DNA from: Diphasiastrum complanatum
Lineage: Eukaryota; Streptophyta; Lycopodiopsida; Lycopodiales; Lycopodiaceae
NCBI GenBank assembly: GCA_029204225.1
Contig: CM055092.1
Coordinates: forward strand, 76,354,590-76,418,589
Direction of reading: 5' to 3'
Length of the DNA: 64,000 bases
The position numbers were made by a program, and so were the translations under genes. Positions 33,101 to 38,544 of the stretch are shown piece after piece (position 1 is the stretch's first letter; the number at the start of each line of letters is the position of its first letter). A model generated the notes under the pieces. That model had not been told where the DNA came from and did no database searches. It worked only from the letters and a program-made list of their open reading frames with translations.

Positions 33101-33696
33101 GCCATCTTAGTTTGCACATAAACAAAGGTGGTAATTTAATGTAGATCATACTCTTTGTAGTTGAAAGCGCCCCCTATATGACATGCACATGCTATATAGT
33201 AGGCAAGGCCATTGTGGGATTGATCTACTAATATCTTGTTATTCCAAAGTTAATGATAGCTCTCTTTACTTTCTGGACCTAGGCACTTTAATACAATCCG
33301 AAAGTGATTCCTGCTAGCAAAAGGCCTAGTGAATTGAAAGATTGCGGATCTAGTTGTTGTTAAGGTATTTAAATAAAGGAAGGTTCCAGCATAGGTGTTA
33401 AATACTCATAATTATTGATCTTCTTAGAAGATTCTATACAGGTCTTTTCATAGTGAACATTACTTGTCTTACTGTATCAAAAAACAATTGTGTTACTGCT
33501 AGATGTGAAATATCTAATAGCAAAGTGATTTCTTTGATATTGTTTTCGAACTGTTAATTGTTTTGTGATCAGCTCGGAATTTCGAGAGTTGAGAAAATAC
33601 CAACGTGATTTCTCTAGCTGGTGCCGTGAGTGTCTTACATCAAAAAAAGAACATCGCCATCGACTATCAAATACCAAGAGACGGCAGGCATTGTGA
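414..33696 (+). CDS. 2-oxoglutarate/Fe(II)-dependent dioxygenase, plant PKHD-type (prolyl-hydroxylase-like), eight exons
   Basis: Exons join as 414-755, 1248-1289, 13797-13973, 14180-14330, 27523-27609, 32478-32602, 32684-32802 and 33573-33696. All introns are GT-AG, the phase agrees at every junction, and the product is 388 residues. The protein matches from memory the uncharacterized PKHD-type hydroxylases of plants (Arabidopsis At1g22950/At3g18210 type, about 390 aa). An N-terminal helical region (about 60-128) precedes the double-stranded beta-helix core. Visible ligands are H269-V-D271 (HxD, iron), H329 in RHGA (distal iron His) and R339 in GHR (2-oxoglutarate). Conserved blocks include VMRPNTMNKYG and DSHHGFVVEY. 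It probably hydroxylates a protein side chain using O2 and 2-oxoglutarate; the substrate is unknown. No catalytic residue is missing. The start could also be Met9 or Met10. Introns 2, 4 and 5 are 12.5, 13.2 and 4.9 kb and full of retroelements. Confidence 0.93.
756..2640. other. Intron 1 and first part of intron 2, no recognised feature
   Basis: Apart from exon 2 (1248-1289) I see no conserved coding frame, RNA gene or element end here. The sequence is AT-rich intron DNA. Confidence 0.5.
1248..1289 (+). CDS. Exon 2 of the dioxygenase (residues 115-128), micro-exon
   Basis: This 42-bp exon encodes KHREYREIIRQNYQ, a helical, basic segment conserved in the family between GER and the PLH block. 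Acceptor TTTGTAG is at 1241-1247 and donor GTTGGT at 1290. It is too short to be noticed as an ORF. Confidence 0.88.
2640..3072. repeat. Dispersed CCATCGCTGG motif with a partial 58-bp tandem repeat
   Basis: The motif CCATCGCTGGAC or a near match occurs around 2652, 2696, 2813, 2943, 3001 and 3060. Between 2943 and 3062 two adjacent units of about 58 bp share the motif plus a run ending GAGCATGATC. The array stops where the LINE reverse-transcriptase fragment begins. Confidence 0.55.
3078..3355 (+). pseudogene. LINE reverse-transcriptase fragment, plus strand
   Basis: Translated in broken frames it reads EVIAAIITLYERVLARFR, then GVKQGCPLSPTLFALYIDD and ILLYADDVVLLS. These are the RT core blocks of the same LINE family found at 19,050-19,500, including the catalytic YADD. 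The first part needs a frame change near 3120. It is truncated at both ends and abuts, head to tail in inverted orientation, the minus-strand LINE fragment that starts at about 3356. Because it overlaps in content with the RT part at 8,206-8,517, it must come from a different copy. Confidence 0.8.
3356..3948 (-). pseudogene. LINE ORF2 C-terminus with zinc-knuckle domain (part of an interrupted LINE)
   Basis: Reading the minus strand gives the ORF2 C-terminal region, including ICQLCSLGEVESEEHF, the zf-RVT zinc site seen in many LINE ORF2 proteins. The fourth ligand is lost: HF is followed by IFRWP, where the related copy at about 18,600 has LSTCP. The 3' UTR is missing, so the copy is truncated at about 3356. 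This piece continues at 7844 on the other side of an LTR element. Confidence 0.82.
3949..3953. repeat. Target-site duplication (TGTAT), left copy
   Basis: TGTAT at 3949-3953 is repeated at 7839-7843. Removing one copy plus the element restores a LINE sequence that aligns without gaps to the uninterrupted homologue near 18,830. That supports a genuine 5-bp duplication. Confidence 0.85.
3954..4083 (+). repeat. Truncated 5' LTR
   Basis: It matches the start of the 3' LTR (from 7396), with a gap of about 55 bp inside the copy after GTGACA, and stops matching after about 4083. The TATA region, the rest of the LTR and any primer site are gone. The sequence passes straight into the gag-coding region. 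Confidence 0.85.
4084..4586 (+). pseudogene. Ty3-type gag remnant
   Basis: The first frame gives LLEKWFAKLDTYFQIYP and VALHLDGGAATWWQVYR, the retrotransposon gag signature. A frame change near 4370, probably with a deletion, leads to YIDQFMELSYLF and then YDVSSFRPPTLVEAMSLA, the end of the gag domain. Gag would form the particle in the cytoplasm. The remnant cannot make an intact protein. Confidence 0.8.
5240..5335 (+). pseudogene. Retropepsin (aspartic protease) core remnant
   Basis: LVDTGSTHSFIGHSWF is encoded around 5273-5325, with the catalytic DTG at 5279-5287. This matches the plant Ty3 protease block D(S/T)GSTHSFI. A stop follows at once and the flap region cannot be seen. Confidence 0.75.
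5375..7090 (+). other. Tryptophan-rich open frames in place of RT and integrase
   Basis: Three consecutive frames (5375-6187, 6194-6580, 6662-7090) give 270, 128 and 142 residues with no RT, RNase H or integrase motif. They are rich in Trp, His and hydrophobic residues (DIWHSWLLRIAWFSF, WAFWIPWYDVPIFW, LRIPWHSWLLLDSG). At the DNA level this reflects diverged copies of short units such as GGATACCTTGG, near 6587, 6917 and 6977. I read it as an expanded internal repeat of a non-autonomous element rather than a proven gene. The long open frames remain unexplained. Confidence 0.45.
7396..7838 (+). repeat. 3' LTR (443 bp)
   Basis: It starts AGTTATGGACT and ends TTCGTAACT. A probable TATA box (CTATAAGTAG) lies at about 7648. 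A short tandem repeat (GCTTATGTG with GCTTTCATAGCTTA) occupies about 7741-7808. The ends are AGTTA/TAACT rather than the usual TG/CA. Confidence 0.85.
7844..8517 (-). pseudogene. LINE ORF2 reverse-transcriptase fragment (continues the 3356-3948 fragment)
   Basis: The minus strand gives LFGLNIDELERVIKQGGG, ILLYADDVVLVS and WGLGVNIGKTKVMVF (RT palm, YADD at about 8398-8409), then FRKSIQDARSKCRLFDT and ALYAAETWCTGLP (connection region). A frame change lies between the first two. The fragment starts within the palm at about 8517, so it is strongly 5'-truncated. With 3356-3948 it formed one LINE before the LTR element inserted. Confidence 0.85.
8518..13796. other. Rest of intron 2, no gene; diverged direct repeats
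   Basis: No coding frame or element end is recognisable. Two diverged direct-repeat pairs are visible. One is about 9130-9215 and 9270-9358, sharing GGCTTGAGG, GTAATG(T/C)TGGTAAC and a CCCCA run. The other is about 12511-12610 and 12948-13060, sharing ATGAAAGCTAATGTGG. The rest looks like old intron sequence. Confidence 0.5.
13797..13973 (+). CDS. Exon 3 of the dioxygenase (residues 129-187)
   Basis: It encodes PLHENLSVLNPEEFFVPS through CSMIIDE and includes the SPGVFSFDML block typical of the family. The acceptor follows a pyrimidine-rich tract ending CCACAG, and the donor is GTATTA at 13974. Its 3' part is duplicated, in decayed form, inside the next intron. Confidence 0.92.
13999..14155 (+). 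pseudogene. Decayed tandem copy of exon 3 inside intron 3
   Basis: The sequence from 13999 repeats GAGTTCTTTGTTCCATCTTTT and then follows exon 3 (13833-13973), with substitutions and net loss of about 9 bp, to ATTGATGA at 14130, plus some intron sequence. The unit length is 166 bp: 141 bp of exon end plus 25 bp of intron 3. Stops occur in the frame after about 13 codons, and no donor follows ATTGATGA. It is a dead tandem exon duplication. Confidence 0.88.
14180..14330 (+). CDS. Exon 4 of the dioxygenase (residues 188-237 and first base of V238)
   Basis: It encodes VEHFEHWAQAAKVKVMRPNT and onward to VSPMAS. The block VMRPNTMNKYGAVLDD is strongly conserved in this plant family. The acceptor TGCTGTAG ends at 14179, the donor GTATTC is at 14331, and the exon ends in phase 1. 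Confidence 0.92.
14442..14680. mobile_element. hAT-like MITE built of GGACGCGTCC motifs, with 8-bp target duplication
   Basis: GTTTCAAC occurs at 14442-14449 and again at 14673-14680 as flanking 8-bp direct repeats. The insert (14450-14672) ends GCATCCCTG, which is the Ac/Ds-type terminus CAGGGATG read on the other strand. The left end has decayed. Inside, GC-rich arms of iterated GGACGCGTCC-like motifs flank an AT hairpin (T-run, AGAGCT, A-run). It has no coding capacity. An open frame across it on the minus strand is a by-product of base composition. Confidence 0.65.
14861..15663. mobile_element. Possible non-autonomous element with GGAACGCGTTCC-type arms
   Basis: The left end CACCCCTCGTTCTGGAATGC and the right end, read on the other strand as CACTGCCCATTCCAAAACG, look like diverged inverted termini. 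Iterated GTTCTGGAACGC motifs fill 14861-15010. A TG microsatellite (14931-14955) and an AT-rich middle follow. The flanking 8-mers CATATTTG and CATCTCTA match only in part, so the boundaries are tentative. Confidence 0.4.
15664..16446. repeat. TA, CA and TATG/TG microsatellite array
   Basis: TA repeats at about 15672-15686 and CA repeats at 15693-15726 are followed, after a 30-bp spacer, by about 690 bp of TGTA/TG/TATG repeats (15758-16446). Open frames on both strands here are simply repeat translation. Confidence 0.95.
16447..17409. other. Intron 4 segment without recognised gene
   Basis: A short stretch at about 16556-16606 repeats the GGAACG/CATTCC motif of the preceding element. I see nothing else recognisable. 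Confidence 0.4.
17410..17945 (-). pseudogene. LINE ORF1 remnant (proline-rich part to C-terminus)
   Basis: The minus strand reads a proline-rich segment (GPSPSPTPLLPVSSLMVV), a decayed coiled-coil part, then NTWASLFKAEEGKN, SSVISTIISKEKL and, near 17470, TLITYIQVEEHKKF. The order matches ORF1 at 21,521-22,459 and 24,940-25,947. Several stops break it. Confidence 0.7.
17946..18282 (-). pseudogene. Second LINE ORF1 remnant (RRM-like part)
   Basis: The minus strand gives WVDVLKG, then SFISATFTESRLREHKALNV, CVRGILNSQNVVEDAEQFL and LVIRFTSMSHRR. This is clearly homologous to the ORF1 segment at about 21,650-21,900. The TC tail of the next LINE begins exactly where this fragment is cut, suggesting insertion into an older copy. 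Confidence 0.75.
18483..21510 (-). pseudogene. LINE ORF2: endonuclease, reverse transcriptase, zinc knuckle (frameshifted)
   Basis: Endonuclease blocks are visible in shifting frames: GVWNCNGIHSSS and FFMETH near 21,300-21,420, LLTSDFNART near 20,950, and LPTTLSDHSFLSF near 20,620. The open frame 20,688-19,738 covers the end of the endonuclease, the linker and the RT start (GDPMDPGNYRTIMIGHIIAK). The frame 19,510-19,034 holds GVKQGCSLSPTLFGLYID and ILLYADDVVLLS (YADD at 19,287-19,298). The zinc site CQLCSLSMVETEEHFLSTC lies near 18,610-18,650. In a working element this protein nicks the target and copies the RNA by target-primed reverse transcription. At least four frame changes disable it here. 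Confidence 0.85.
21521..22459 (-). CDS. LINE ORF1: proline-rich, coiled-coil, RRM-like RNA-binding protein
   Basis: The open frame gives 312 residues. Residues 1-95 are low-complexity Pro/Leu/Ser. Residues about 110-170 form a coiled coil (LKELKADVQTLKLEIIHL, EEETKMKIQDLEQQL). The C-terminal part has the RRM-like run ALNIRVRGIVDTQNAIDEAK and IFMDDDLTYIQVEERRQ. The layout is that of L1-type ORF1 RNA chaperones that coat the element RNA. Upstream, the Pro/Ala-rich sequence continues to the CT leader but is cut by a stop, so the true start may lie further upstream. ORF2 follows in another frame. Confidence 0.75.
   Translation of the reverse strand: MPSHPPLLHLMPCPAHLLLRPPPPPHLLPCPAHLLPLLSTPPPQPILLLSNRSLLLRNRHLPPLPRNSNPTRALPHPLSLRLPSLPALLQTPPFLSHADYTSKSFENFLAYQLKELKADVQTLKLEIIHLRTKNQQLRTEMENKYASQPEEETKMKIQDLEQQLSQHKESTKTWASIITKNKATSPPWTADGGSKSPPFSSFISATLTEEKLRDPKALNIRVRGIVDTQNAIDEAKRFLCTTLGHNANGLDTALRTKKDTATLILRFTSHTYRKARKRSKLRDTKIFMDDDLTYIQVEERRQALQTAKATGR
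22649..22690. repeat. (GA)n microsatellite between two LINE copies
   Basis: A pure GA tract joins the 5' end of the 18,283-22,660 LINE to the 3' end of another LINE fragment (22,691 onward). On the minus strand it can be read both as the tail of the upstream copy and as the CT leader of the downstream one. Confidence 0.95.
22691..22885 (-). mobile_element. 5'-truncated LINE 3' UTR
   Basis: It contains the same 3'-terminal motif, with stem-loop at 22,705-22,718 and ATTAATGTCTTTTCC, then CTGTCTGACATAGGTC as in the LINE at 18,283. The homology ends near 22,885, before any ORF2 coding sequence. Confidence 0.8.
22886..23683. other. Intron 4 segment without recognised gene
   Basis: No coding frame, LTR end or RNA gene is recognisable. 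Confidence 0.4.
23684..23744. repeat. (GA)n microsatellite
   Basis: A pure GA run of about 60 bp lies about 170 bp from the 3' end of the next LINE. Confidence 0.97.
24119..24930 (-). pseudogene. LINE ORF2 endonuclease remnant without RT
   Basis: The minus strand gives LRIGVWNCAGIHSSSTAG and ILFFMETHESPERG (endonuclease N-terminus). It then jumps to FGEAHELAIYNGLPCW, GGHSVVDYLMGS and TTLSDHSFLSFD (C-terminus with the SDH motif). About 120 residues containing the central SDFNAR-type block are missing at the junction near 24,740. After an acidic run (DDDDDEDD) the frame passes into sequence unlike ORF2, and no RT follows. Confidence 0.8.
24940..26527 (-). pseudogene. LINE ORF1 with internal duplication
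   Basis: The start ATG at 26,527 follows the CT tract directly (MAPRGSTPAAPRAP). The N-terminus is a long PPSL-type proline-rich region. The frame of 24,940-25,947 carries the coiled coil (SQLKGIVVSLLKEKNVLQSK), SWAAVVQKG, NITVRGIPDTQDAIVEATR and YMDDLTYIQVEERRKAF, ending SAPSRSQR. The two frames are separated by a tandem duplication of about 315 bp and by poly-G tracts of 13 and 11 bases, so the reading frame changes between them. Confidence 0.8.
25752..26375. repeat. Tandem duplication of about 310-320 bp in LINE ORF1
   Basis: GCGAGGAAGAGGCAGAAGAC starts at 25,752 and again at 26,061. CATAACAATAGGCAGCAAGG occurs at 25,832 and 26,151. The copies differ by small indels, including poly-G tracts at 25,819-25,831 (13 G) and 26,140-26,150 (11 G). 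Confidence 0.88.
26531..26609. repeat. (GA)n microsatellite, LINE leader
   Basis: A pure GA tract of about 78 bp lies immediately upstream (on the minus strand, as CT) of the LINE ORF1 ATG. Confidence 0.97.
26712..27127. repeat. Direct duplication of LINE leader sequence, each copy ending in (GA)n
   Basis: The unit from GCAGGAGAGGGAAA through GCTGGTGATTTTTTAGG and AGCGATATAGTGAGTTGAG into a GA run occurs at 26,712-26,886 and 26,955-27,127. The separating sequence (CTCCAATG, GACTAAACTTTGAAA) resembles what follows the second copy (CTCCAAATG, TGCTAAACTTCAAAC), so the repeat unit is about 243 bp. GA runs are at 26,848-26,886 and 27,069-27,127. Confidence 0.88.
27523..27609 (+). CDS. Exon 5 of the dioxygenase (residues V238-L266)
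   Basis: It encodes LFSNVGGSSLDSHHGFVVEY and SMDRDLDL. It is reached only after a 13.2-kb intron. The acceptor is TTTTTTACATGCAG and the donor GTTAGT is at 27610. The phase-1 entry restores V238 exactly. Confidence 0.92.
27610..28739. other. Start of intron 5, no gene
   Basis: No coding frame is recognisable. Between about 28,290 and 28,455 the motif TTACTCG/TACTCGCAC is iterated, with variants, in a short island. 28,100-28,260 contains several TGACACAT/GACACATGG motifs. Confidence 0.4.
28740..30320 (+). pseudogene. Ty3-type gag-protease remnant in intron 5
   Basis: In shifting frames the plus strand gives LPRFDGKGDPRRFLQIYTQA (gag start), SWDILQAEFITQFKTICF, a zinc-knuckle-like CPQCADNHMESEC near 29,490, then STIVSGGLGVNMISSKLCHA near 29,950 and PFTIRLADQSSVTPI (protease end). 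The protease normally reads D-G/S-G; here the catalytic Asp position reads VSGG, so it is dead. No RT or LTR is seen. Confidence 0.75.
30321..32477. other. Rest of intron 5, with a 94-bp tandem repeat
   Basis: Two copies of a 94-bp unit (TGAAATTTGAATCAGGCTATG and onward) lie at about 31,051-31,144 and 31,145-31,236, nearly identical. No coding frame is recognisable in the rest. Confidence 0.7.
32478..32602 (+). CDS. Exon 6 of the dioxygenase (residues G267-E308), iron-binding HxD
   Basis: It encodes GFHVDDSEVTLNVCLG and onward to NGEAHPE. H269 and D271 form the HxD iron motif, followed by the GGGLFFRGVRC block of the beta-helix core. Acceptor TTGACAG ends at 32477, donor GTTAGA is at 32603, and the next intron is only 81 bp. 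Confidence 0.94.
32684..32802 (+). CDS. Exon 7 of the dioxygenase (residues 309-347), distal His and 2OG-binding Arg
   Basis: It encodes EALDYSHLPGRAILHAGRQ and RHGAKAISTGHRANLLLWCR. H329 is the likely third iron ligand. R339, ten residues later, is the likely 2-oxoglutarate salt-bridge residue, a spacing usual for prolyl-hydroxylase-like folds. Acceptor TTTTGCAG ends at 32683 and donor GTATGC is at 32803. Confidence 0.94.
33573..33696 (+). CDS. Exon 8 of the dioxygenase (residues S348-L388 and stop)
   Basis: It encodes SSEFRELRKYQRDFSSWC, then a basic tail ending KRRQAL and TGA. The basic C-terminus (HRHRLSNTKRR) may act in nuclear targeting or nucleic-acid contact; this is inference. The acceptor is TTTGTGATCAG. 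Confidence 0.92.
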
Positions 33697-34769
33697 AGCT
33701 TGTGTCAAGCCTCTAGTAAGTGAAGCCTCACCAAAGATGGAAAGCAAAATTAAAGCACCACGTAGGATAGTAGTCTAAGCATGATAATTTTGGATCAAAA
33801 CTGGAGGGTTGACCTTTTTGCAACTTTGCATTGTATTGTCTGAAAGGGTATAATATCGTCAGCCTTCTTGTTGATTTGTCCAGTTAATGTTACAATTTTT
33901 TAGGTGTATGTGTACAAACAGTCCCTGCGTCTAGACGGGTATCAATTCTTTATTCAGGGTAACTGTTCTTTGTGCCACTGACATTTCAATATCCAATAAT
34001 TCGATCATGGAAAAGTCTGATTGCATGGTTTAATGAGACTGCTACTATTTAGATCTACTAGCAACCACTCTATGACTGGGCTGAACAGTTTTTTATGCCA
34101 TAATTGGATATGCTAGTTTTGACTTGAAATCCTTGTGTAAGGCAAAAACAGTCTGCCGAATGTTGAGTGTATAACTATGAATCATTCCTGTTGACTTGTA
34201 GCAACTTAGTAAACAATGCGATGGCCAAGATTTGGTGTTGGAAAGAGGAAATATTTGCTGTGTGGTTCAAAATATGGAGTCAATATAGTGCTTACATATC
34301 AACCCTTGAATTTTTTAACACCCTAATGAGCTCAAGTGGCTTCCTTCCTCTTGGGGCTATATAAATAACAAGGTTTATTTAACAAATTCGGATGATGTTT
34401 TCTGGGATGAAATATTCCAGCGTTGAGAGGACCGTGCTTGCACAAGGTAAAATTTGCCATTGTGCCAGTCCTGATAAATAAGGCTTATCTGCAAAACTCA
34501 GTACAGTAGGTCACGCCCACCACACTAGGCCATTTTTTCAAAGTATCAAACCAATTGGTATTCAATGGCTAAATTGCTGAAGCATGTCTAAGGAAGAAGT
34601 TTGGGCATTTGGAAATATGCTTCTGTGCGTAACACAATCTTGGAAGGTTGTAGTTTAGTTCAATCACGCTGAAAAAGTTTGAAGCTAGTTATTAGTTGAA
34701 GCTCTTTCCTTGCCTTTTAATGATTTCTTTTAAGCACAAAATTCGAACCTATTTTTTTAGCATTGGTCA
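33697..34769 (+). other. 3' UTR and downstream flank of the dioxygenase gene
   Basis: This follows the TGA at 33,694-33,696. I cannot place the polyadenylation site with confidence. No further coding frame is recognised. Confidence 0.4.
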
Positions 34770-34915
34770 CTGGGGCAGGAGGCTTGAGCTTGAGCTACAT
34801 AGAGCTCAAGCTAGCTCCAGCTTGAAGTCAATCTGGCTCCAGTTGGCTCGAGCAAAGTTTGCTTGCGCTCGAGCGAGCTCAAGCTATCTTGAGCTCGTTT
34901 GGTTGGTCTGTTGAG
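34770..34915. repeat. GAGCTC/GCTCGAGC motif island
   Basis: The segment iterates GAGCTTGAGCT, GAGCTCAAGC and GCTCGAGCGAGCTC in both orientations. It is self-complementary and could fold. It resembles other iterated-motif islands in the window but uses a different motif. Confidence 0.6.
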
Positions 34916-36181
34916 ATCACATGTGATTAACTTTGCTCAACCCGGAAAAATAAGCGATGCTTTGTTTAGTATAGAAAATGTAAATGTCGTAGTTCTAATT
35001 TATTAAAGAGCTAAGTTGTTGACAACTTCATGCAAAGAGGGAGTTGTAGAGAAGCCTATGCCTATGTTTGTTATGACAAGGATTTTTTGCGCTCGACTGT
35101 ATGTGGGTTTATTTCACTGAACCATGGGTTGGCGAGACCACCACTGAGACATTTTATTTTTAAAGTGATGAGAAAAGACAAATTTTATATGAATCTAAGT
35201 CCAAGTGTGACAATGTTGTAGCAGTGATGGGCCAAAAAAACACAAGTAACAAAAACATGCTCAAAACATGACAATCTACTTTCTAACATCTTTGGTATCA
35301 TCTTGCTTTTATGAATATGGAGTGGGCACAGCAGAAGTAACGTATCATATCTAGTCAGGCCAGTCAATGGTCCACAAAGAAGACACAATGTCCCACTTTG
35401 CTGTCGGTTGATTTTTGTCATTTTCTTTCATTACATGGTTTTTGATTAGTTTTTGTTGCTTTTTTGTACTGAGTTTTCCTCTGTAGGATTAAAAAAGTTG
35501 GTTAACAATAGGCATATGAGTCTGTTGATGTAAAAGCCTGATGTTCATAGGCAATCATTGGAGGTGGAGATGGGAGCAAAGAAATGTTGTTATACAAATA
35601 TCCTTTATACTGCCAAGAGATCTCACACTTGACTTATTGACCAATTTAATTGTTTAAGGTGCAAGGGCTATTTGTGTTATTTCAAAGCTTGATGTAGTTC
35701 TTAACTTTGGATCCACCACCAATAATAATGGACTCCTTGGAAAGAAATTTGTTCCCAATAATGTTTTATGTGGTATGTGGATCTGCTGACTGAATTGGAC
35801 TGATTCGTCCGATTCGAACTGGCCATTTGGGAACCGAATCAGAAAATCAGACTCAGGGTTTGTGAAATTGCAGTTTTTTTTGGTTCTGGCATCCAAGCAT
35901 GAATTTCAAGATTTAGATTCTAGAAATTAGGTTGTGCAATGTAGATTAAGCATTCAAGTAGATAGATCGTAGGATCAAAATGCATCATTCAAATTCATTC
36001 TAAATCTAATTTTTGATTCAAGTTTCAATTGCAACTGAAAACTTTCAAGTTTCAACAAATTACATAATACATTTTAGAATACATTATACAGTGTATAGAC
36101 ATTACGACGTGCAGATACAAAATTGAATTGAAATGGTAACATTAGGATGCAAGACAAAAAATAAATATAGATCAACTAGTG
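34916..36181. other. Intergenic sequence, no gene
   Basis: Nothing coding is recognised. A small island at about 35,786-35,860 iterates GATTCG/CGAATC (for example ACTGATTCGTCCGATTCGAA). Confidence 0.4.
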
Positions 36182-36478
36182 ATGTTTGCCCGCCCACTTG
36201 GGCGGGCAAACGTTTTTGAAAATATTTTGTTTAGGGAGGGTGCCCTCCCCTCCCACAGGGCCGAGCGTGACGGGCAGCTCACGCTCCGCCCTCCCCTCCC
36301 ACAGGCCCGAGCAGCTCATGTTGCCCGTCATAAAAGTACGTTTACCCGCCCACTTGGGCGGACATATATAAAAACAAAAATTAACAAAAAAAAAAAAAGA
36401 AATTTGAAAAAAAAGGGTCCGGGGCAGCGCTCATGCTGCCTGAGCGTGACAGGCAGCTTGAGCACTCATGCGTGACAC
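36182..36478. repeat. GC-rich motif island with inverted repeats, possible MITE
   Basis: GCCCGCCCACTTGGGCGGGC at the left is a near-perfect palindrome and recurs at about 36,345-36,363. GAGCGTGACGGGCAGCTC and GAGCGTGACAGGCAGCTTGAG recur inside. A/T runs follow ATATATAAAA. The ends TAGTG (about 36,177) and CACTA (36,476-36,480) could be inverted termini. No clear target duplication is visible. Confidence 0.5.
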
Positions 36479-36599
36479 TATTTTTATAATTATAATAGAT
36501 TCATCATCTATTCCAATATCCAATATAAAATAAAATCTATTATGTATAGGTTTTAGGACAGCCACAAAGATGTCGTAGCCTCAAGGCTCATATGAATTT

Positions 36600-36990
36600 A
36601 TGATCGCGTTTCACCCGAGTCTTGACTAGTCACTCTAATCGAAATATTCTTAGATCTTTGAGATTTGGCTTTTCTCCAAATAGAGCCTCAAATGGTGTGA
36701 TTCCTCCAATGGCTTGGTTGGTCTATTGCACAAAAAAATTAGCACAAGTAATTGCCTTACTTCAAAATGATTTTGGTAGAGAAGCATATAGCCTTAAGGC
36801 TTTAACACACTTACAAACAAATCTATTTTTCCTCTTGGCCATTCCATTTTGTTGAGGGGTATAAGGACATGATAATTCCCTCTTAATGCCATTAGAATTA
36901 TGAAATTCTATCATTCTATTGGAGATATACTCTCTTACTAGAAGTCCTTTGAGAGGGCTAGAAGCCAAATTTGAGATAATCAAGATAAAA
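36600..36990 (-). pseudogene. Copia integrase fragment
   Basis: The minus strand gives IEFHNSNGIKRELSCPYTPQ and QNGMAKRKNRFVCKCVKAL, the end of the copia integrase core (usual PYTPQQNGVAERKN, with the catalytic E changed to K here). It then gives ITCANFFVQ, a stop, and GGITPFEALFGEKPNLKDL. Truncated and broken. Confidence 0.85.
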
Positions 36991-37059
36991 GAAACCTTTG
37001 TGAGTTTTTAAATTCAAATCAAATTCAATTTTTCGAGCATTTGTTTGTAGAATTCATTG

Positions 37060-38540
37060 GGAAGATGGGAACAATTGGAACTTTCCTTCTAGAGCCTAGT
37101 GAAAGATTAAACTCTATAAACTATTCCATATGGAAGGTGAGAATGGAGTCACTAATGGTACTCCAAGATCTCTAGGAATTTGTTCTTGAAGAAGGGGGTG
37201 AATCTCTTGGTGCTCAAGAATTGATTAGATACAAGAAGAAAGCTAGGCTAACACTTCATTGCACTAAAATGAATATTAGCAATGTCCTTTTGAAGGAAGT
37301 ATCTTCTTGCACATCAGTCAAAGAGGAGGGGATTCAATAAAATCAATTTATGAATTCAATAACACTTCGAGTACTCATGATTGGAAATCAAATTTTGCAA
37401 AGCATGAGGAGAAGTGAGAAAAATGCACAAGGTTATGTGCTTAGAATCAAGTCTCTCAACAGATAGTTAGCCTCTATTGGAGAGAAGATTCATGATAATG
37501 AGCTTGTCCAAGTGATCCTAAATGGCCTAGGTGATGAATTCACAAATTTGGTCCAAAGTTTTGCCATCCAAAACACTTTGCCTACAATTGATAAACTTCA
37601 TAGTCTGCTTGTAGCTGAAGAGTGTAGAATGCTCCATACAAAGGCTACGATGAACTCCTTTTCATTGCAGGATGGAGATGAGAAGGCAAATTTTCATTCA
37701 AAGACAAGAAGAAGACCAATGGAGTAAAGAAGGCCAATGAGGAGGATGCACCATCAAGCTCAAAGGGCAAAGGGAAGAAAGACAAATCCAAGCACCATCA
37801 AACTTAAAGGGCAAAGGGATGAAAGAAAAATCCAAGTACAAGTGCTTCTTATGTGGAAAGAAGAGACACTTTGCATCAGAATGCTTCAAGAAGAAGAAGG
37901 CACAAGAAGACAAGCATTGCAACATTGCACATCAAAAGGAGGAGGATGAAGAAAAATCATCCTTAATGGCATCCATCTCAACACCATCATCCAAATCCAA
38001 CACAATTGAACCTTGGTGGATTGATAGTGGCGCTAGCTCCCACATGACTTTTCAAAAGGACTACTTTTCCACTCTACTCTCTTATGATGTTAAAAAGTTT
38101 ATTTTTATAGCTAGCGATCAAGAGTGTAGAATAAGTGGTGCAGGTACTATTCCATTGTACTTGGGATCAAGACGAATTTTGAAAATGTACTTTATGTACC
38201 ATTTATCATTAAGAATTTGTTGAGTGTTAGCCAATGAATGGATAATGGTTTTTGTTTCAACTTTAAGAATGATTGCATAGCTAAAGGATTTAAAAATTAG
38301 ATAGTGATGTGGCAATGGAGAGTGTAAACATGGCAAAGGAGAAATCACCAAAGCGGAGCTATGGCACAAAAGGTTGGGCCCTTTTTCAAGATCCACCACA
38401 AGAGCATACATTCGAATGTGCATAGCTTCTCAAAAGCATCCAATGGAGGTGCAAAGTCTTATGTATCTTTTATAGATGATCATTCAAGATATGCTTGGAT
38501 TTACCTGGGATACTTTGCAAGCAATCTATGAATCCAAAAA
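37060..38540 (+). pseudogene. Copia gag-protease-integrase start, remnant 1
   Basis: In several frames it reads INYSIWKVRMESLMVLQDL (gag start), NELVQVILNGLGDEFTNLVQ and SFAIQNTLPTIDKLHSLLVA (gag core). Zinc knuckle CFLCGKKRHFASEC lies near 37,850. Protease WWIDSGASSHMTFQ lies near 38,010-38,060. A GAG-pre-integrase piece (ELWHKRLG) lies near 38,360. The integrase start SYVSFIDDHSRYAWIYL lies near 38,460. It ends abruptly where a second gag fragment begins. Confidence 0.85.
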
Positions 38541-38544
38541 TACT

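Noticed and set aside
36179-36475. 98-codon plus-strand frame in the GC-rich island
   Set aside because: It is the translation of an inverted-repeat island, with a poly-Lys stretch from an A-run.
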